From Brienomyrus brachyistius (Eukaryota; Chordata; Actinopteri; Osteoglossiformes; Mormyridae), in the NCBI RefSeq assembly GCF_023856365.1, contig NC_064551.1:21313349-21377348 (forward strand): a stretch of 64,000 bases of DNA. Reading direction: 5' to 3'. Below, piece by piece: positions 1-47,649 of the stretch. How positions within the stretch are numbered: the first letter of the stretch is position 1; every line of letters begins with the position of its first letter. The notes beneath the pieces were generated by a model, which was given only the letters and a program-made list of their open reading frames with translations, was not told where the DNA came from and did not search any database. The translations under genes and the position numbers were made by a program.

Positions 1-3000
1 ATCGTTTTTATTTTGTAAGTGGGCTGTATGGCTGTTTACAACATGTCCAACCGCAAATGCGTACTACAGCAGCTGTAATAGAAGGCACAGGCTGGGATAA
101 CTGTGCAGATCATTAAGTTTATAGCTAAAAGCTTGTAGTCAGACAGGTCCGTGTTTTTGAAGCAGTGCTCAGTATCTCAAACGCGCAGGCTGAGCTGATG
201 AAGTCGGAGTCGGTCCTTTTACACAAGCACAACAAAAGGCTTATTCAGGGCGCCTTGGCAAAAACAAACGCGTCCCGCAGGTTTACCGCCGTTTCTTTAC
301 CGGGATCCCCGGTTTGCAGATATCTGGCCCACCTGCTTTCATATGTTTTCATGTTTACACACTGACAGGCTGCATAAAATGTGTGTTTTCAAGTTAACTG
401 CCTAATTCACGCAGGCCACATGTCAAGGCAGCGTTTAATTAATTATGGTGAGCTGATCTAGATACCTTGTGGTGCCATGTGATTTTCACCTCCCGTTCAC
501 GTCTGTATTGCAGAGTTCACAAAACACATTTAAAACCTTTGAGCTTAACTTGCTTTTTCATGTGTTTATTTTATGTTCCATTTATGAATACGAAAAAGTA
601 TATTACTGTATGCATATAATACATAGGCTACACTGTAGCCTAATACGATCAAATAAACATCTGTCAACACGTTACAGTGTCAAGGATGCATTACAAAAAT
701 CCGTTGTTTTCTTCGCTATATTTATTCCAATATATTATTATTAGTAGTAGTAGTATTGGTGTTATTAGTAGTAATAATATTAATAATAAGCAAATTAAAA
801 TAGGTAAGCTGTATAACATATGATCAAGATCATTACTTTCCATTTACGGTTATGTTTGCTTCTCTGACCGCTGTTCCGCTGTAATTCCGTAAATCCGCCT
901 TTTATTACTGCGGAAGCGGAGTTGTGCTCCCAACTCCTTATCGTTACGCAGCAAAAAAATTAAATGAAATAAATAAATGAAGAATGCAAAAAAAAATCAG
1001 TACCCGCCTCTCGTAAGGCACCATGGCCGCTTCTGCACCGCCGCCGGCAGCACAGAAAGGGCTTTGACAGCAATTCCGAGGCGCAGTTTTTAAGGCATCA
1101 CGCGGGCAGAGGCGAAGGTTTTTGCGCCTTTTAAGTGCAGATCGAATGCACTTAAATTCAACTGATTGGCAGTAAGGTGCCCCAGACTTTTTATGATAAA
1201 TGACATCTATTTTGACCCCCCCCCTCCTTCGAAAACGCGCATTACTTCGAGAAAAAGACTGTCCCGCAGCACCGTACCTTGGCATCGGCGTCCTCCCCCC
1301 TCCTGCACCTCAATCGCCTCCACGTTTTGATCCCCGGCTGTCGCATCGTCGGGACCCTCGCCGTTCCGTCTCGCAGAGGCTGAAGCACCCATGATTCAGT
1401 ACCGCAGCCTCCTCCCGTCCGGCAGACAAAGCAACGTCTAAGGCACACGGTTTATCCCCACCGCCAGAAATGTATCTGCCGACCGCTCCAGGGATACTCA
1501 GGCTCTCAAGTGATGCAAACGAGCTCCCTGCAAACTCTTTTAGGAAACCACCGCCTCCCCCCCGCCCCCAGCCACTATCACATGCACAGGTCACTGGCAC
1601 GCCTTGCGGCATCAAAGGACAAGCGAGAATGAGGACCTGGAAACATGTGTAGGCAACACATAATGACTATTTCTGAGTTGTCTGGACATTATACACCACA
1701 CTAACCAGCAGAGATTAAGTTAATTACAATGTATTGCAAAAAGATAGTAAAATATCAGATTTTTTTATTATAAGAATTTTAATTTAGGCATGGAAATTGT
1801 ATTTAGATTCGTATTAGACCAGACCTACTTAGGGCATCAGACAAGACATATTTTTGCGTTGTTTACGAAGCCTTGAAAATCCATTTTAGAGCTGAGAATT
1901 TCATCTGAGCTGTTCAGGTTAAGTTCTCTGGTAAAGGGGAAAAGCAACAGGGACCCACGCAGAGCCCAATACTTTAGCTTGTAATATGAATGCTTGACTT
2001 TATTAACTTCCTATCTTACGCACTTGCCCTTGAACACCAGTGCATACAACCTGTCTTCTGAGGCAAATTTAAGGGTTACTTTTTAACGATTAGTAAACAA
2101 ATTAAAAACAAACCAGTATAAGGAAAAACAAAAATGCAAACAATGCTAAAATGCTTTAAATATATTGTCTCAACAGCCCTTGAATCAGGTTTCACAGTTC
2201 TGTGATGACATCTTTGAATAATGATGGATAGTATTGTCTTTAGCTGAGATGCAAAACAAGTCCAAAAATGCTTGAAGGGGAATATTGGCTTCATATCAGC
2301 CCCACAGGGATCTCCAGAGAGTGACTGAGGAGGCTGTTGGGGTAACAGCTAGCTTCCGGCCGGGCAAGAGGAGTTCTGGGAAAAGGTTCACGGTTAACTA
2401 GGAAGTGATGTCACCGTTTGGAAACAAGGAGGCAGCCAATGAAAAATAGTTACAGCGTTACCAACAGCTGCTACAGCACTTTGCGATAACTCACTGGGGA
2501 TTACTGAATTACTGCATAGTCAGATGGAATGACCAGGGACAGGGATGATCTGACAGGAGACGTAGTTCCTGATGGTCAGTTTTGTTACGGGACACAATGC
2601 AGTGATGAGACTTCGGTACTCGCAGTGGGCGGGGGTTGCCGTCAGATTAACAAAAATCTAATTGGTTACTTTATTTGTTTCCATTGGGTTAATAAGCCAG
2701 TAAGTGAGATCCATCTACCTGTCTTCCAATATGTTTTCTTGCACAGTGTTGTCGACGGCCAGCAGCCTATCCCAGACAGCACAGGGCCGGACTGCACCCT
2801 GATGGAATGCCACTCCATTGCAGTGCACATACACACACATCCACACGCAGAATCACACTCTGCAGCCAGTTTATAAACCAGCTGGACTTACCACATGCTC
2901 ACAGCAGCCCCCTACACTGTATGTCTGAAGGTCACATTTCTACCTTAATTACAAAACAAATATCAATATCATTTGCTTTGTAAGTTTTATTGGAAACGTA

Positions 3001-3199
3001 CTAATTATGGTCTGTCATTAACCTGCATGTAAAAGACCAGCTTCGCGAACACAATCATAGAGAAAACACAACTTTGCAATAACTTAGAGAGATATAATTA
3101 AACCCCATACTTTAACCGAAAACCATACCTTCTTTATTTTTCTATTGCAGTCAGCTATTTTGTGTAATTCACAGGGGTGCCCATATAGCGTATTAATGC

Positions 3200-3440
3200 C
3201 CATGATGTAGCAGTGGGAGGGTGTAGTGGTTATCGGTATAGCCCCAGACCTCCAGGGCGGAGGGATTTGAACCCAGCTGTGATTTTGTGGGTTTAAAGCC
3301 TGCAGTCCAAAAACACACAGCTAGCTGAACTGATGGCTCTGCTTTGTCCGTGCTTTTGGTGCCCTGTGACAGACTGGCATCCCGTCCTGGCTGCTCATTG
3401 ACCTGTGCTTACTGGGATGGGTACTGGATAAACAGGCATG
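3200..3440 (+). repeat. Degenerate tRNA-derived SINE-like repeat
   Basis: The left part has a tRNA-like head (GTGTAGTGGTTATCGGTA) followed by a weak box-B-like element (GGGATTTGAACCC). The 3' part (CCCTGTGACAGACTGGCATC and a GGATAA-type tail) resembles the tails of other fish SINEs. It is heavily diverged and no target duplication is evident. Confidence 0.5.
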
Positions 3441-6400
3441 GAAGCTATTTCACCATGAATGTTAAACATACAATTTTCATAATCACCTACAGCTACAATT
3501 GGTTTCTTTTAATTGAAGACTGAAACAGCTTTTTATATATTTGAATTGGTTTTGTGAAATAAGGTTTTGTCTGCAGATATGTGCGGATCGCAGATTATGT
3601 ATAGTGAAGCATGGATGACAGATGTAAGAAACTGGCTCGTTAACCCAGTAGACAAGGATTATGAGTGGATTATGAATCTTAGGCACAACCCGTCAATAAC
3701 TGAATTATGGGTATGAGGGATTAGACTTTCATCGGAAGTTAAAAGAAGCCATTTTTAAAACAACGGAGAGATCTGACTGTCAATCCTCTTGTTAAGTATG
3801 CAGACACACGTCTACTCCATTCCATCCATCCATCCATCCATCCATCCTGGCCAGAATGACAGATCGCTTTGTTCTTAGGGAAGTTTCTTGGTCTGTGAGA
3901 GGGACCCAGAGTACATGGAGCTAAGTCACATGACCCAGTGACAACAAGCAACCTCCACGCAGGCAGCATGGGGAGCAGCACTCAACTCCTCAGGTGTGAA
4001 GCGGCGGGGGTGGCTGTCCATTATGCCCGGGGGGACATGGAGACCCCAGCAGAGTCAGGGGGTCCAGCACTGTGTAGGGGTTCCAAAATGGGAAATCACC
4101 CCCCCCCCCGTCATGGTAAATTTATGGGGGGACATTTGCAAGGGGCCCGAAATTTCTAGCTACACCCCTTTTCTAGCTACAAGTCCCATGGAGAGCTTTA
4201 TTGCTCTGGTAATTTTATGGGGGGGGGGGGGGGGGGAGCTTTATTGCTCTCCATGAGCTCCATGAGACATGTAGCCGCTTATACAGGTGAGAGCAGGCTT
4301 GGGGGTCACAGCGCAGGGTCAGCCAGCGTGCAGTGCCTCTGGAGCCGGGGGTTAAGGGACCCGTGCTCAAGGGCCCAAAAGTTGCATTAGTCTGCCGGCC
4401 TGGGGGATTGGATCCTGTGATCTTCCTCCTAACCCACTGACTCACACGCTGTCCTGCAGGGGCATGAGTAAGAGGAAATATGTGTAGCAAATAGCACAAG
4501 CCAATTACGTGAAAGTGGCCAAAGTCCATTAAGTGGCATTGAGTCACTGACCCTTCGCTCCCGTGTGATGCTATTTCCAACCAACCTTGCCGTCCCCTTA
4601 AGGAAGAGAGGAAACCATTTCGCTGATCTCTGGCACCAAACTCTCTGCAAAGCTCGGCTTCCTTTAGCACGAATACCAGGTGCCTCTGCCCACAGTCTCT
4701 CTCCAAAAATTGTGCTTAATGTGACCCAAATCGGGGGGTGGGGGGTTGTGACACGGCCACCAGATACACACGATAACTCCCTCCTCTGTGAATCCGGCCC
4801 CCACAGGGGTCCTGCCTTTCACCCCCCCAGGGAACATCAAAAGAAAGCGGCCGGAGAAGCAGCGACAGGCGGCCAAACACGGACGCTCTCCAGTCCACTT
4901 GGGCGGCAAGCAAACGTTGACTAAATGGATCTGGAATAAGGCACAGTGAATAAAGTCAGTTTCCTGATAGCAGATACCTGATATTATTTTATTACCCAGT
5001 TATTCAAGACGAAATTTATTTTTCTGAAAAATGCTACTTGGAAAAAGGAAAAATCCTTATCCCTAAAAACATATCGCACACGCAGACGGAACGTGTTAAT
5101 TTGTTTTTCCATTTCGATCGGATCCATTATTTTTCCGCATTTTCCCAAACCAAGCTATGTGTGGTAACTTATCAAATGGATCTGTCAGACCAGAATTACC
5201 ATGTTCCAGCTGTAACACTGCCAGGACCTTTTGTGCTTGCGCCTTGATCCGTTATTCGTGTTGAAGCGAGGCAGCTCTGAGGTTGGAGAAAACACGCACG
5301 GCCCACATCTGGATTCCGTTACCAGTGCCAAACAGCGGTTCTCCGAGTTCTTCTTGGGAGGGGCAGTGTTATCACTGCTCTGGATGAAAAGAGAGGTGAC
5401 GGTTTAAAGGACTGTGAGCTTCAGAACACTCCTGGGGAGGACTCCCGCCTGACCGGCCTTAACCGTGTAACCAGGCAGATAGCCGCTGTTGCTGTGAATT
5501 CTCGGCCAGCCTCCAACACTCTGTCCACTTCCACAGCATCATCCAGTGCGTGAGCCATTCCCCTTTCGATTCTATGCGACTCCTTTTGCTGGAGACGCAC
5601 AGAAGTCAGGCTACATACACTATTGGGACAGAATGCATGCTTGAAGGCCTCAGGCCTGGAGGTTTAAGCGCAGGGTTGGATGCGAAGATCTCACTGCGGC
5701 CGCAGCCCTCTCAGGCTGCTGACATCAGCACTCTCGCCCGACTCCAGCGGAACGCTCGGTCTTCGGACCCGTCATTGGGCCAAAACGAGACTAAATCCCT
5801 TCCTCGAATCCAGACAAGGCCAGGTCCAAAGACGGCTTAGGATTACAAATCCCAACACTCTGCGGGAACAGGCCGCCTCATTGTTCCGGCCCCCTGTTCC
5901 CACTGCTGTTGGGTTTGTTGGGGGCTAACCCTGACCAGAATGATGCTAACTAATTACCATCAGCCCTCAGTGGGGCCAAACTCCGCCATTCTGATTTGCA
6001 GAGTAGATAACGTGGAGGGGGGGGCAGGTGGGACACAAAAACCTTTTCATTAGTTTCGGGGGGGGCAGTGCCAAATGTTGGGGTTCGAATCCACAAACGA
6101 AGCACTTCCTCGAAATGTTTCGGGGGGGGGGGGGGGGGGGGAGTGGGTTCACATGGCCTGTATGGGCACCCACACAATAGGCAGGGATTACACACACATT
6201 CTGCCTGGACGTCCATTGTGTGTGGGAATAACTCACAAAATACTTGTGTCGCCATTCCCAGCATGCACCTGGAGGGTCTGATCACAAACCAGAATTGTTT
6301 GCTGCTTTTCGGCTGTGTTCCTGACGAGCGTCCCTGAGGTCTTCACATTACAGAATTAGCACCTGGACACCTTCTAACATCCAAAGAGTAAAATCCATAT

Positions 6401-7163
6401 GTGAGATCTGTCCTTGGTACTGAACTGTGCAATTTCAACAAATTGAATCTTTAACTGGCAGGTACGATATTTTTTTTTTTCTAATTCATTTTGGTTTTAG
6501 TTCAATGCAAATAGACTAATAAATTATGAAGGACTGGCTATCAAACACAAATAATTTCAATGAATTTGAGTGGATTTCAAAACATTGAGTAACACGAAAG
6601 GGAGACTGACAGTTTCCACACGCTGGGTCTGTTCCCTGGGACTTGTTTTCCAGCTTGGTGTTGGCAGGCGGTCAGTGTTGTCCTTGGAAGGGGAAGAGTG
6701 CCTGTTTCCAGGGAAGGTGGTGATCTGTGCTGAACAGGGCAGTCAGAAGGGCGCGTGCCCACAGGGCACATAAAACAGACACACGCCTGCTCTCCGTAGC
6801 AGCCAAGCGGACCTGCTTCCCACATAAGTGCGCGAGCAAATTAATCCATGCATTTCTCCATACTAACCAGTAGTCATTTACCCACAAAAAAACACCAGAA
6901 ATTCCAGGATTAACAAAAATTCTTTATTAACGTGCTTATTGGTATTAAGGTCAATAAAAAAATGGAGCAGGCAGCCTGGTTTAGTAGCTACAGCGGACAT
7001 GCATTCACATGGACTGGATTAAAGAAAGTGTCTTTATAAATGTAACCAAGACCATTTGTACAAGCATAAGGTTTCATTAATAAAAGCACTGGTTATGTAA
7101 ATAGAGAAATGTACAAGAACCCTTTTGGTATCACTCCAGAGCCCCCCCCCCCGAAAAAATAAA

Positions 7164-7201
7164 ACACACACACACACACACACATACACACACACACACA
7201 C
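7164..7201. repeat. (CA)n microsatellite
   Basis: A CA run interrupted once by TA, directly after a poly-C run (7,142-7,152). Confidence 0.95.
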
Positions 7202-8428
7202 AAACACATAGTTAAGACATTGTGGTGAACACTGTATAAGACCTTCAAGGGCCGTGTCTTCGTGTGACAGATTGCTGGGATGATGGAGATCACACCTGTC
7301 TGTCATTCCCCCCCATGCACAAAGGAGATATGAAGCCGCTGTCCATGTGACCCCGCCCCCCCCCCCCCCAGAAGAGGTTGGTATGACCTATGTAGTGTTG
7401 TGGTTCTGTTTCTCCTCTGTCAGGGGTTTCTCTGCGCGGGGGACCCTGCGGAAAGGTGAGATGGGGTGATTCGGACGCTGGGGGCAAGTAGAGAGGTGGC
7501 AAGTACGAAAATGGTTAACTGACACCCCCTCCAAACACCATAATAGAAAACAGCATGAGTCTCTGGCAACTGGAATAGCCCAGCAGTCCCTAATGCTTAG
7601 ACAAATCCTTTGTCATCCTAGGGAATTCATATGGGTGAAAAATCCTGGTTTCAATAACTGACAGATTCCAGGCCAGGCTGCCCATGACCGCGTGCGCTGG
7701 CACTCATCAGCAGGTATACCGAACTCGCCTACCGCATTGTTATACAGACGCTTATCAAGCTTAGCCAACTTACAGCTCTGCTTTCTCTGGTGACTTGGAT
7801 GGATTTTTTCAGCTAGGATTACGACCATTTCTCAATAACCACGTCATTCCTAGTGTTGGGGCTGACAGTTTTTTGGAGGACAATCCCGATCCCTAAGCAC
7901 TACGCCAACCGGTGGCACCGCAATTACCACAACTGCAAGCTTGCCTCTGTGGCCTTGTGTATACAACCGTGAATCATCTAAAGAAAAAGCCTGGTCAGAA
8001 ATACATTGTCCATCCAACCATCTTCTGCCTTCCATTCCTATCTATCCAGTACAGGGTTGAGGACGATCCTGGAGGCTGTACCATTACAATGTTTTTGACT
8101 GACTATTTAAACAGTATTTGCTTATGGAAGCTGAAATATCTATATGGAAAGCGGAGAGAAATGGCTATTTAACAGGGATGAATTCTTTGACCTGAGCACA
8201 GAGACATCTGAGATCCGTGCGACAAAAATGTCAGAGAAATACTGTTATTACGAGCAGAGAGTCTCTCTGAAACTGTGGGAGTTTTTGGTCTGTGACACGT
8301 GTTCCCTGATTTTACCATGGTGACGATCACGTGCTGCTCGGGAGGCCGGCCAATCACTGCGAGCCACTGGCCCCTCAGCCGGCCCGTTCACATCTAACCA
8401 CTTTGCCCGCATACTCTGTGTCTTTGTT

Positions 8429-8434
8429 TTTATT
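8429..8434 (-). terminator. mthfd1l: Candidate polyadenylation signal of MTHFD1L
   Basis: Minus-strand AATAAA lies about 340 bases past the MTHFD1L stop codon. Position fits a 3' UTR end, but other A-rich candidates lie further downstream and no transcript evidence is available. Confidence 0.35.
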
Positions 8435-8773
8435 TATCATACTCATGTCCCTTGGGGGGGGGAATATCCTGGCTGGGGTCTGCTTTTAATTAAAGAGGAA
8501 GACTTTCTGGTGCAGTAAAAGAAGAATTAAAGCTGACATTGTCCAATAACCAAAAACAAAGGACTTTCATTAAATTCCTTGAAAAACCCAGACGATCGAT
8601 CGCTGAGTTCATACAGAAGCATCTGGCTAGATGCAAAGTCAGCAGAGAGGATGGTTTAGCCCATTTAATACAGATGAATAATTAAAGATTCAGGTTCGTA
8701 GAGAGACACACGGGGAGGATTTGTGGAACAGGTCCAGGAGGGAGCTTGTGGACCTTACCGGTGAGGGAGGTTC

Positions 8774-42811
<34,038 letters not shown>

Positions 42812-44239
42812 GATGTAAACCCGAAGGAAGTCCTGTGTCTGCTCCCCAGTTCAGATGTTACCTTCTAAAGAGCCGAGTGCGGGGGCGCGACTAGCCGACA
42901 CGTGGACGCGCACGTCCCCAGAAGGCAGAAATGTCGCGTCTTTGTCCTCACATATGCCACTCACACCGGGCAGATACGCCAGTTTGTTCGCGGATAAATA
43001 ACACTGTTTATGGAAATGTAAATAATTTACGTTATGATCTTTATGGGTAAGGTTTTCCACATAACGTTGCCATGATTCATACTTTCATACATAACTTGCC
43101 ACAACACGCAAACATGTTTATTCGTGTTGTTAAGTTCGAGCCTATCTCGAAATTCGCACACTCCCCCCCCCCCCAACAAAGTGTCACCTAGTTACCTAGC
43201 CCCACCCCCTCCTTCCCTTAATGTTGCAATTTTCAATCTGAATACCAGATTTATACGGTATATGGCATTTGCCGAGTTGGCGGGGGTGAGGGTCCCACAT
43301 TAGAATTTGCCGATCAGAGATATAATGTTCCACAAGGATGCAAAAAATAATTGTTCATATTTAGCGCCCCCTATGTTCTGCCCCCCTGAATGTATAGAAA
43401 ACTACCAGGGTATTTGCCCCTTTCATGGCCCTATTAGTATTGTGATATTTTATTAGCCCTGCGGGGAAATTCTGTTTGCCACATCTTGCTTTCCATACAG
43501 GTGAGAGCAAGCTTGGGGGGTGGTCACAGACACCATGCAGTCTCCAAAGAGCTGGCGGTTAAGGGCCTTGCTCAAGGGCCCACAGACAAGTTGCTATTCT
43601 GCCAAAGCCAGGCACGAAGCAGCAAGCTGAAGGCTCATGCTTGTGTCCTTACTGGTTCCATTAAGGTAGACTAACAATAAGACAATTAACGATGTGAATT
43701 AATTTATAAAAAATTAAAGCTATAAAAAAAATATGGAGAAGAAAATTAAATGAGTTGATGCTTTGTCTGCACAAACACAGGTCCATTGGGAGTCTTCTTT
43801 TCAGACATGCTATCTTGTTCTTTCTTTGAGACATACACACATATACAGTTAAGAGTGAACCTTTGATCCAGGTCACTCATCCTGCAGCCCTAGGGCACTT
43901 TGGGGAATTAAGGGTCTAGATCAGTGGCCTGGCTGAGATGTGATTGTGGCTGTTTTCATATATATAGCCCTCCTTACACAAACCAAACTCAGTCCTGTTT
44001 AAGTGGACCAAGAAACAGAGAACTTGGTCCTCTTTGGATTCACACTGTCTACCACCTTTCAAAAGCTCCCGTCTCACTTTCTGCTCCACTTCAGCTTTTA
44101 ATTTGGGCTCAATCCATTTCATATTCACACTTGGTCCCTTTGGACACTGAGCTGGTCACGAGAGTCTTTTCTTCCTCAACAAAAACCCGTATATTAATGA
44201 TTGTGTTATGGTTTAACTTATGGTTTACAGATTATTCAT

Positions 44240-44586
44240 CCATCCATTTTCCAACCTGCTTATCCTACTGGGTCGCGGGGGGTCCGGAGCCTATCCCGGA
44301 AGCAATGGGCACAAGGCAGGGAACAACCCAGGATGGAGGGCCAGCCCATCGCAGGGCACACTCACACGCCAGTCACTCACACATGCACACCTATGGGCAA
44401 TTTAGCAACTCCAATCAGCCTCAGTATGTTTTTGGACTGTGAGGGGAAACCGGAGTACCAGGAGGAACCACGATGACATGGGGAGAACATGCAAACTCCA
44501 CACACATGTGACCCAGGCGGAGACTCGAACCCGGGTCCCAGAAGTGTGAGGCAACCGTGCTAACCACTGCATCACCATGCTGCCCC
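44240..44586 (-). mobile_element. tRNA-derived SINE, full length, with target duplication
   Basis: Same family as 40,221-40,573. Flanked by the perfect 12-bp duplication CAGATTATTCAT (44,228-44,239 and 44,587-44,598), so the insertion is fairly recent. Confidence 0.9.
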
Positions 44587-46189
44587 CAGATTATTCATTT
44601 CCAACAAAAATACTACTTGCAAGTAAGTACAGGCTTAATTTCAATGCTTTCAAAAATGCTCAGTGAGCAGATGGTAATAAGAAAACAACAGAGGCTATTA
44701 TATTATAATTAGGTATGTAAATTTTTTTAATCACCCGCTTTGGGGATTAATGGTAAGTAACAGGCGTACATATAATCGCATGTATTCAACAGACAGATCG
44801 AGACACTATTTAATCCCAACCATGTGATCGATCTAAAATCTTAAACCAATTTGCCAAATGGCTCTCAAAACAGAAGCATTAACCACTGAAAGTGCACCTA
44901 ATAAGATGACAGATCTTAAGGCATAAGCCTACATTAAAATAAATCAAATATTGCGAATAATATTTTTCTCTTACGAACTCCTCCGTTAGGTCGTTTTTAA
45001 AACTGAGTAAATCAAGTAGCTGCAACTTTCCCACGAGATGCTAATTTTTGATTTTAGCTTGGAATTATGAGATTCTGTGCGACTTCACAGCCTAAACTCT
45101 CACGTTGTTTACAACCCGGAAGGAATAGTATAGGCCTAATAAAATCTATGATCAGATTATTTTCCATTTGAGAAATAACAAAATACTGCACTTGTTAACG
45201 AGATAAATTTCCCAGCTGAATGAGTTACTGCGATTTATCTAAAGGATTCCTCATAATTTTTTGATAGCTGTTTTGGTATTAATACTGCATGGTATCCAAA
45301 TAGACTAGAGAAGGACGAAGAGAGCTGGGCACACTCTCTGTTCACATATTGTTAGCAAACACACCTGCTAAGTGGACTTGAAAGGAATTACTGAACTCGA
45401 ACCACCTCTTGAAGAGGCCTGGGTTCAGTTCTCTCTGGGGGGGGGGGGTGTCTGAGTTCATTTGGAGCGTTTGTATATGGCTTGTTTTGTGTAGGAAGCA
45501 CACTGAATCCGTTTCAATCGAACTGAATCAAGCCAAGTGCGAAAATACCCTGTTCCACTAACGCTCGAACCTGCAGTCTTCTAATCACAGGTACACAGGC
45601 CTAAACCACTGAGTCAAGCACCAGTATGGAAGGATGTACTGAATGCATGTACAGTATTAATACTGATAACTACACCCTTGTAAAAATCCTTTCCACTCAT
45701 AACTACAAGTGCCCCATATGGACCTATGATCCTGTGAGTTTTCAAAGTAGTGAACCTTTGGCCATAAATAACTGACAGTCATGGGCTTCAAACTCCTCTG
45801 ATGCCTCTAACAACAGCTGCTGAAATGCCAAGGGAGGCTCCTTCTCTGTAAGAGGCTGCATTTCCTCATTTCGCTCTCGCTGTAGCCACATTCCAGTCAC
45901 GTGCTTCCCTTCACCCTCACTATAAGCCCAGACTGGCACCAAATTTAAGGGCCTTTGTTCTTTTGATCAGGCAGATTTTCATTAGATCAGACACAAGGCT
46001 CGATTAGAACAACATTAGCTCATTAGTCACTCAATAAGTAACACTGTGGTCTCTCGGTCTCAGCGTGTTTTGTCTTGGATGCTGGCCCAGCTCTGGGTGT
46101 TCAATGGAAAGCATCAATTCAATATATGCTCCACATATGTCTCCCAAAGACGACGAACACAAATTGGCATGTAGTAGGAGTTCCATCTG

Positions 46190-46412
46190 AGGCAGGGGAA
46201 AACCCAGGGCAGGGTACATTCACACGTGCACACTTATGGGCCTCGGCATGTTTTTGGACTATGCTGGGAAACCGGAGTACCCGGAGGAAACCCCACAACA
46301 ATATATGGAAAATGCGGGAACTCCGCACACATGGAACCATGGTGAAGATTTGAACACAGGTCCCAGAGGTGTGAGGCAAGAGCGCTAACCACTGCATCAC
46401 CATGCCACCCAA
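46190..46412 (-). mobile_element. tRNA-derived SINE, truncated copy
   Basis: Head half of the same family (minus strand), with the GTGTGAGGCAAGAGCGCTAA head block, and a degraded 3' part. Confidence 0.75.
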
Positions 46413-46496
46413 TGGGCGGAATTCCTTATTTTAAATTACAAGCAGCACAGTACAGTCTGAATGGGATGCCAGGCTATTGCACATTCCTGCTCACAC

Positions 46497-46880
46497 TGTC
46501 ACGGCGGGAATGAAGAGGTAACCCAGATGCAGCTTTTAGAGAAACTGAAGGGATTTATTAACAAAGGACACGAAGGAAAGAAGAGGACTGCGGGGGGTCA
46601 AAGCAGAAGGCAGGTAAGTAAAACAAGAACTGACTGCAGATGGGACACATTGGGATGCGAGTACTGACTACAATCAAGGTGAACAGAGATTAACTTCTAC
46701 CAAGACTGACGCGGGAAGCGACAATGAGTGGACTAGGGAATTGAACATAAGTGGGTACTGATACAGAGGGACTGACCAGCACTACAGGAGCGAATGATTA
46801 CGCGCAAGAGGGAGGAGATGGGGTGGCCAGCAGCGACATCTGCTGGCGAAACGGGAACATGACAGATTGGGACCCTGACA
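46497..46880. mobile_element. Solo LTR with 5-bp target duplication
   Basis: The 384-bp block starts TGTCACGGCGGG and ends GGGACCCTGACA (terminal TGTCA/TGACA inverted repeat). It is flanked on both sides by CACAC (46,492-46,496 and 46,881-46,885). No internal retrotransposon sequence remains, so it is a recombined solo LTR, probably Ty3-type. It interrupts an older SINE-like sequence (GGCGACAGTGCTACCCACTT at about 46,972). Confidence 0.82.
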
Positions 46881-47561
46881 CACACTATGGCAAAGGTATG
46901 AATATCAGTCGGACAAACAACAAAAGGAGAACGTGCGAACTTTAAAGTCCAACACAATTGAGGGTGTAAGGCGACAGTGCTACCCACTTTGCTACAATGC
47001 GCCCCCCTAGCGATGCACCTGGAGAAATAATGAAACAATCCAGATTAAACACCTTGTCGCGCAAAAACTGGCCCCCGATGTTCTCTGTGGGCCCCACCAG
47101 GGCACCCGGGCGTCACGCAACCAGTAGAGCACTGCCCTATATATATCCAAAACTCCACTATTTACGCGACACCGTGCGTTTATATTTCTTTATACATCCT
47201 CTAGCAGATCTTTTCAGGACTGGCAATGTGACACGGTACGTTCGACACACGAGATCTTTTTTTGTACTATGGCAATTAAGAGAATTAATGAAAACGCCGG
47301 AGTTATATTAATCATATTATTTTAGTTGATGTAATATACTCGTCTAATATGTCACAGGCATGCGTTTCATTAATGTTTAAAATGGCATCATGCAAATGGA
47401 AAAGGCAATGTCTTTTGGCAGAATATGTCCCTGAATATGACGATGGGGAAGTATAGGCGCGGTCAAACCGACCGCGCTTCATTCCAGACTGAGATCACCT
47501 GAACGTCCATGAATAACGATGGTGTTTGAAATCCCCTGTCGTCCAAACCGCGCAGTGCACA

Positions 47562-47649
47562 TATAAACATATTCCCTAGCTCAAGCGTGTAAATATACTA
47601 TTCCAACAGGTCTTCCTGGACTTGTAGGACCTGCAGCGACAATGCGAGG
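47562..47649 (+). promoter_or_regulatory. stx11: Possible TATA box and non-coding first exon of the first syntaxin-11-like gene
   Basis: A TATAAA (47,562-47,567) is followed about 80 bases later by AATGCGAGG/GTGAGT, a strong donor ending at 47,649. Splicing to 48,818 would leave the main ATG two bases into the coding exon and would put an upstream ATG (47,642-47,644) in another frame that overlaps the true start. No transcript evidence. Confidence 0.3.

Larger units (their letters stand above)
1..8773. other. Distal 3' flank of MTHFD1L, no gene recognised
   Basis: No open frame here resembles a known protein and none shows convincing exon structure. The stretch holds degenerate SINE-like sequence (about 2,690-2,840 and 3,200-3,440), a (CCAT)n run near 3,823-3,846, poly-G runs at 4,219-4,236 and 6,122-6,141, a (CA)n run at 7,164-7,201, and a moderately CpG-rich stretch around 1,020-1,640. 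That stretch could be a promoter of a gene outside the window, but nothing in the sequence proves it. Part of the right end is probably MTHFD1L 3' UTR. Confidence 0.6.

Noticed and set aside
1020..1640. CpG-rich stretch as promoter of another gene
   Set aside because: No exon could be recognised in either direction within the window, so it is only mentioned, not called.
5550..5928. 96- and 82-codon overlapping plus-strand frames
   Set aside because: No domain, no splice context and no similarity that I recognise.
43924..44442. 172-codon plus-strand open frame
   Set aside because: Its right half is a translated SINE in antisense and the left half has no protein features.
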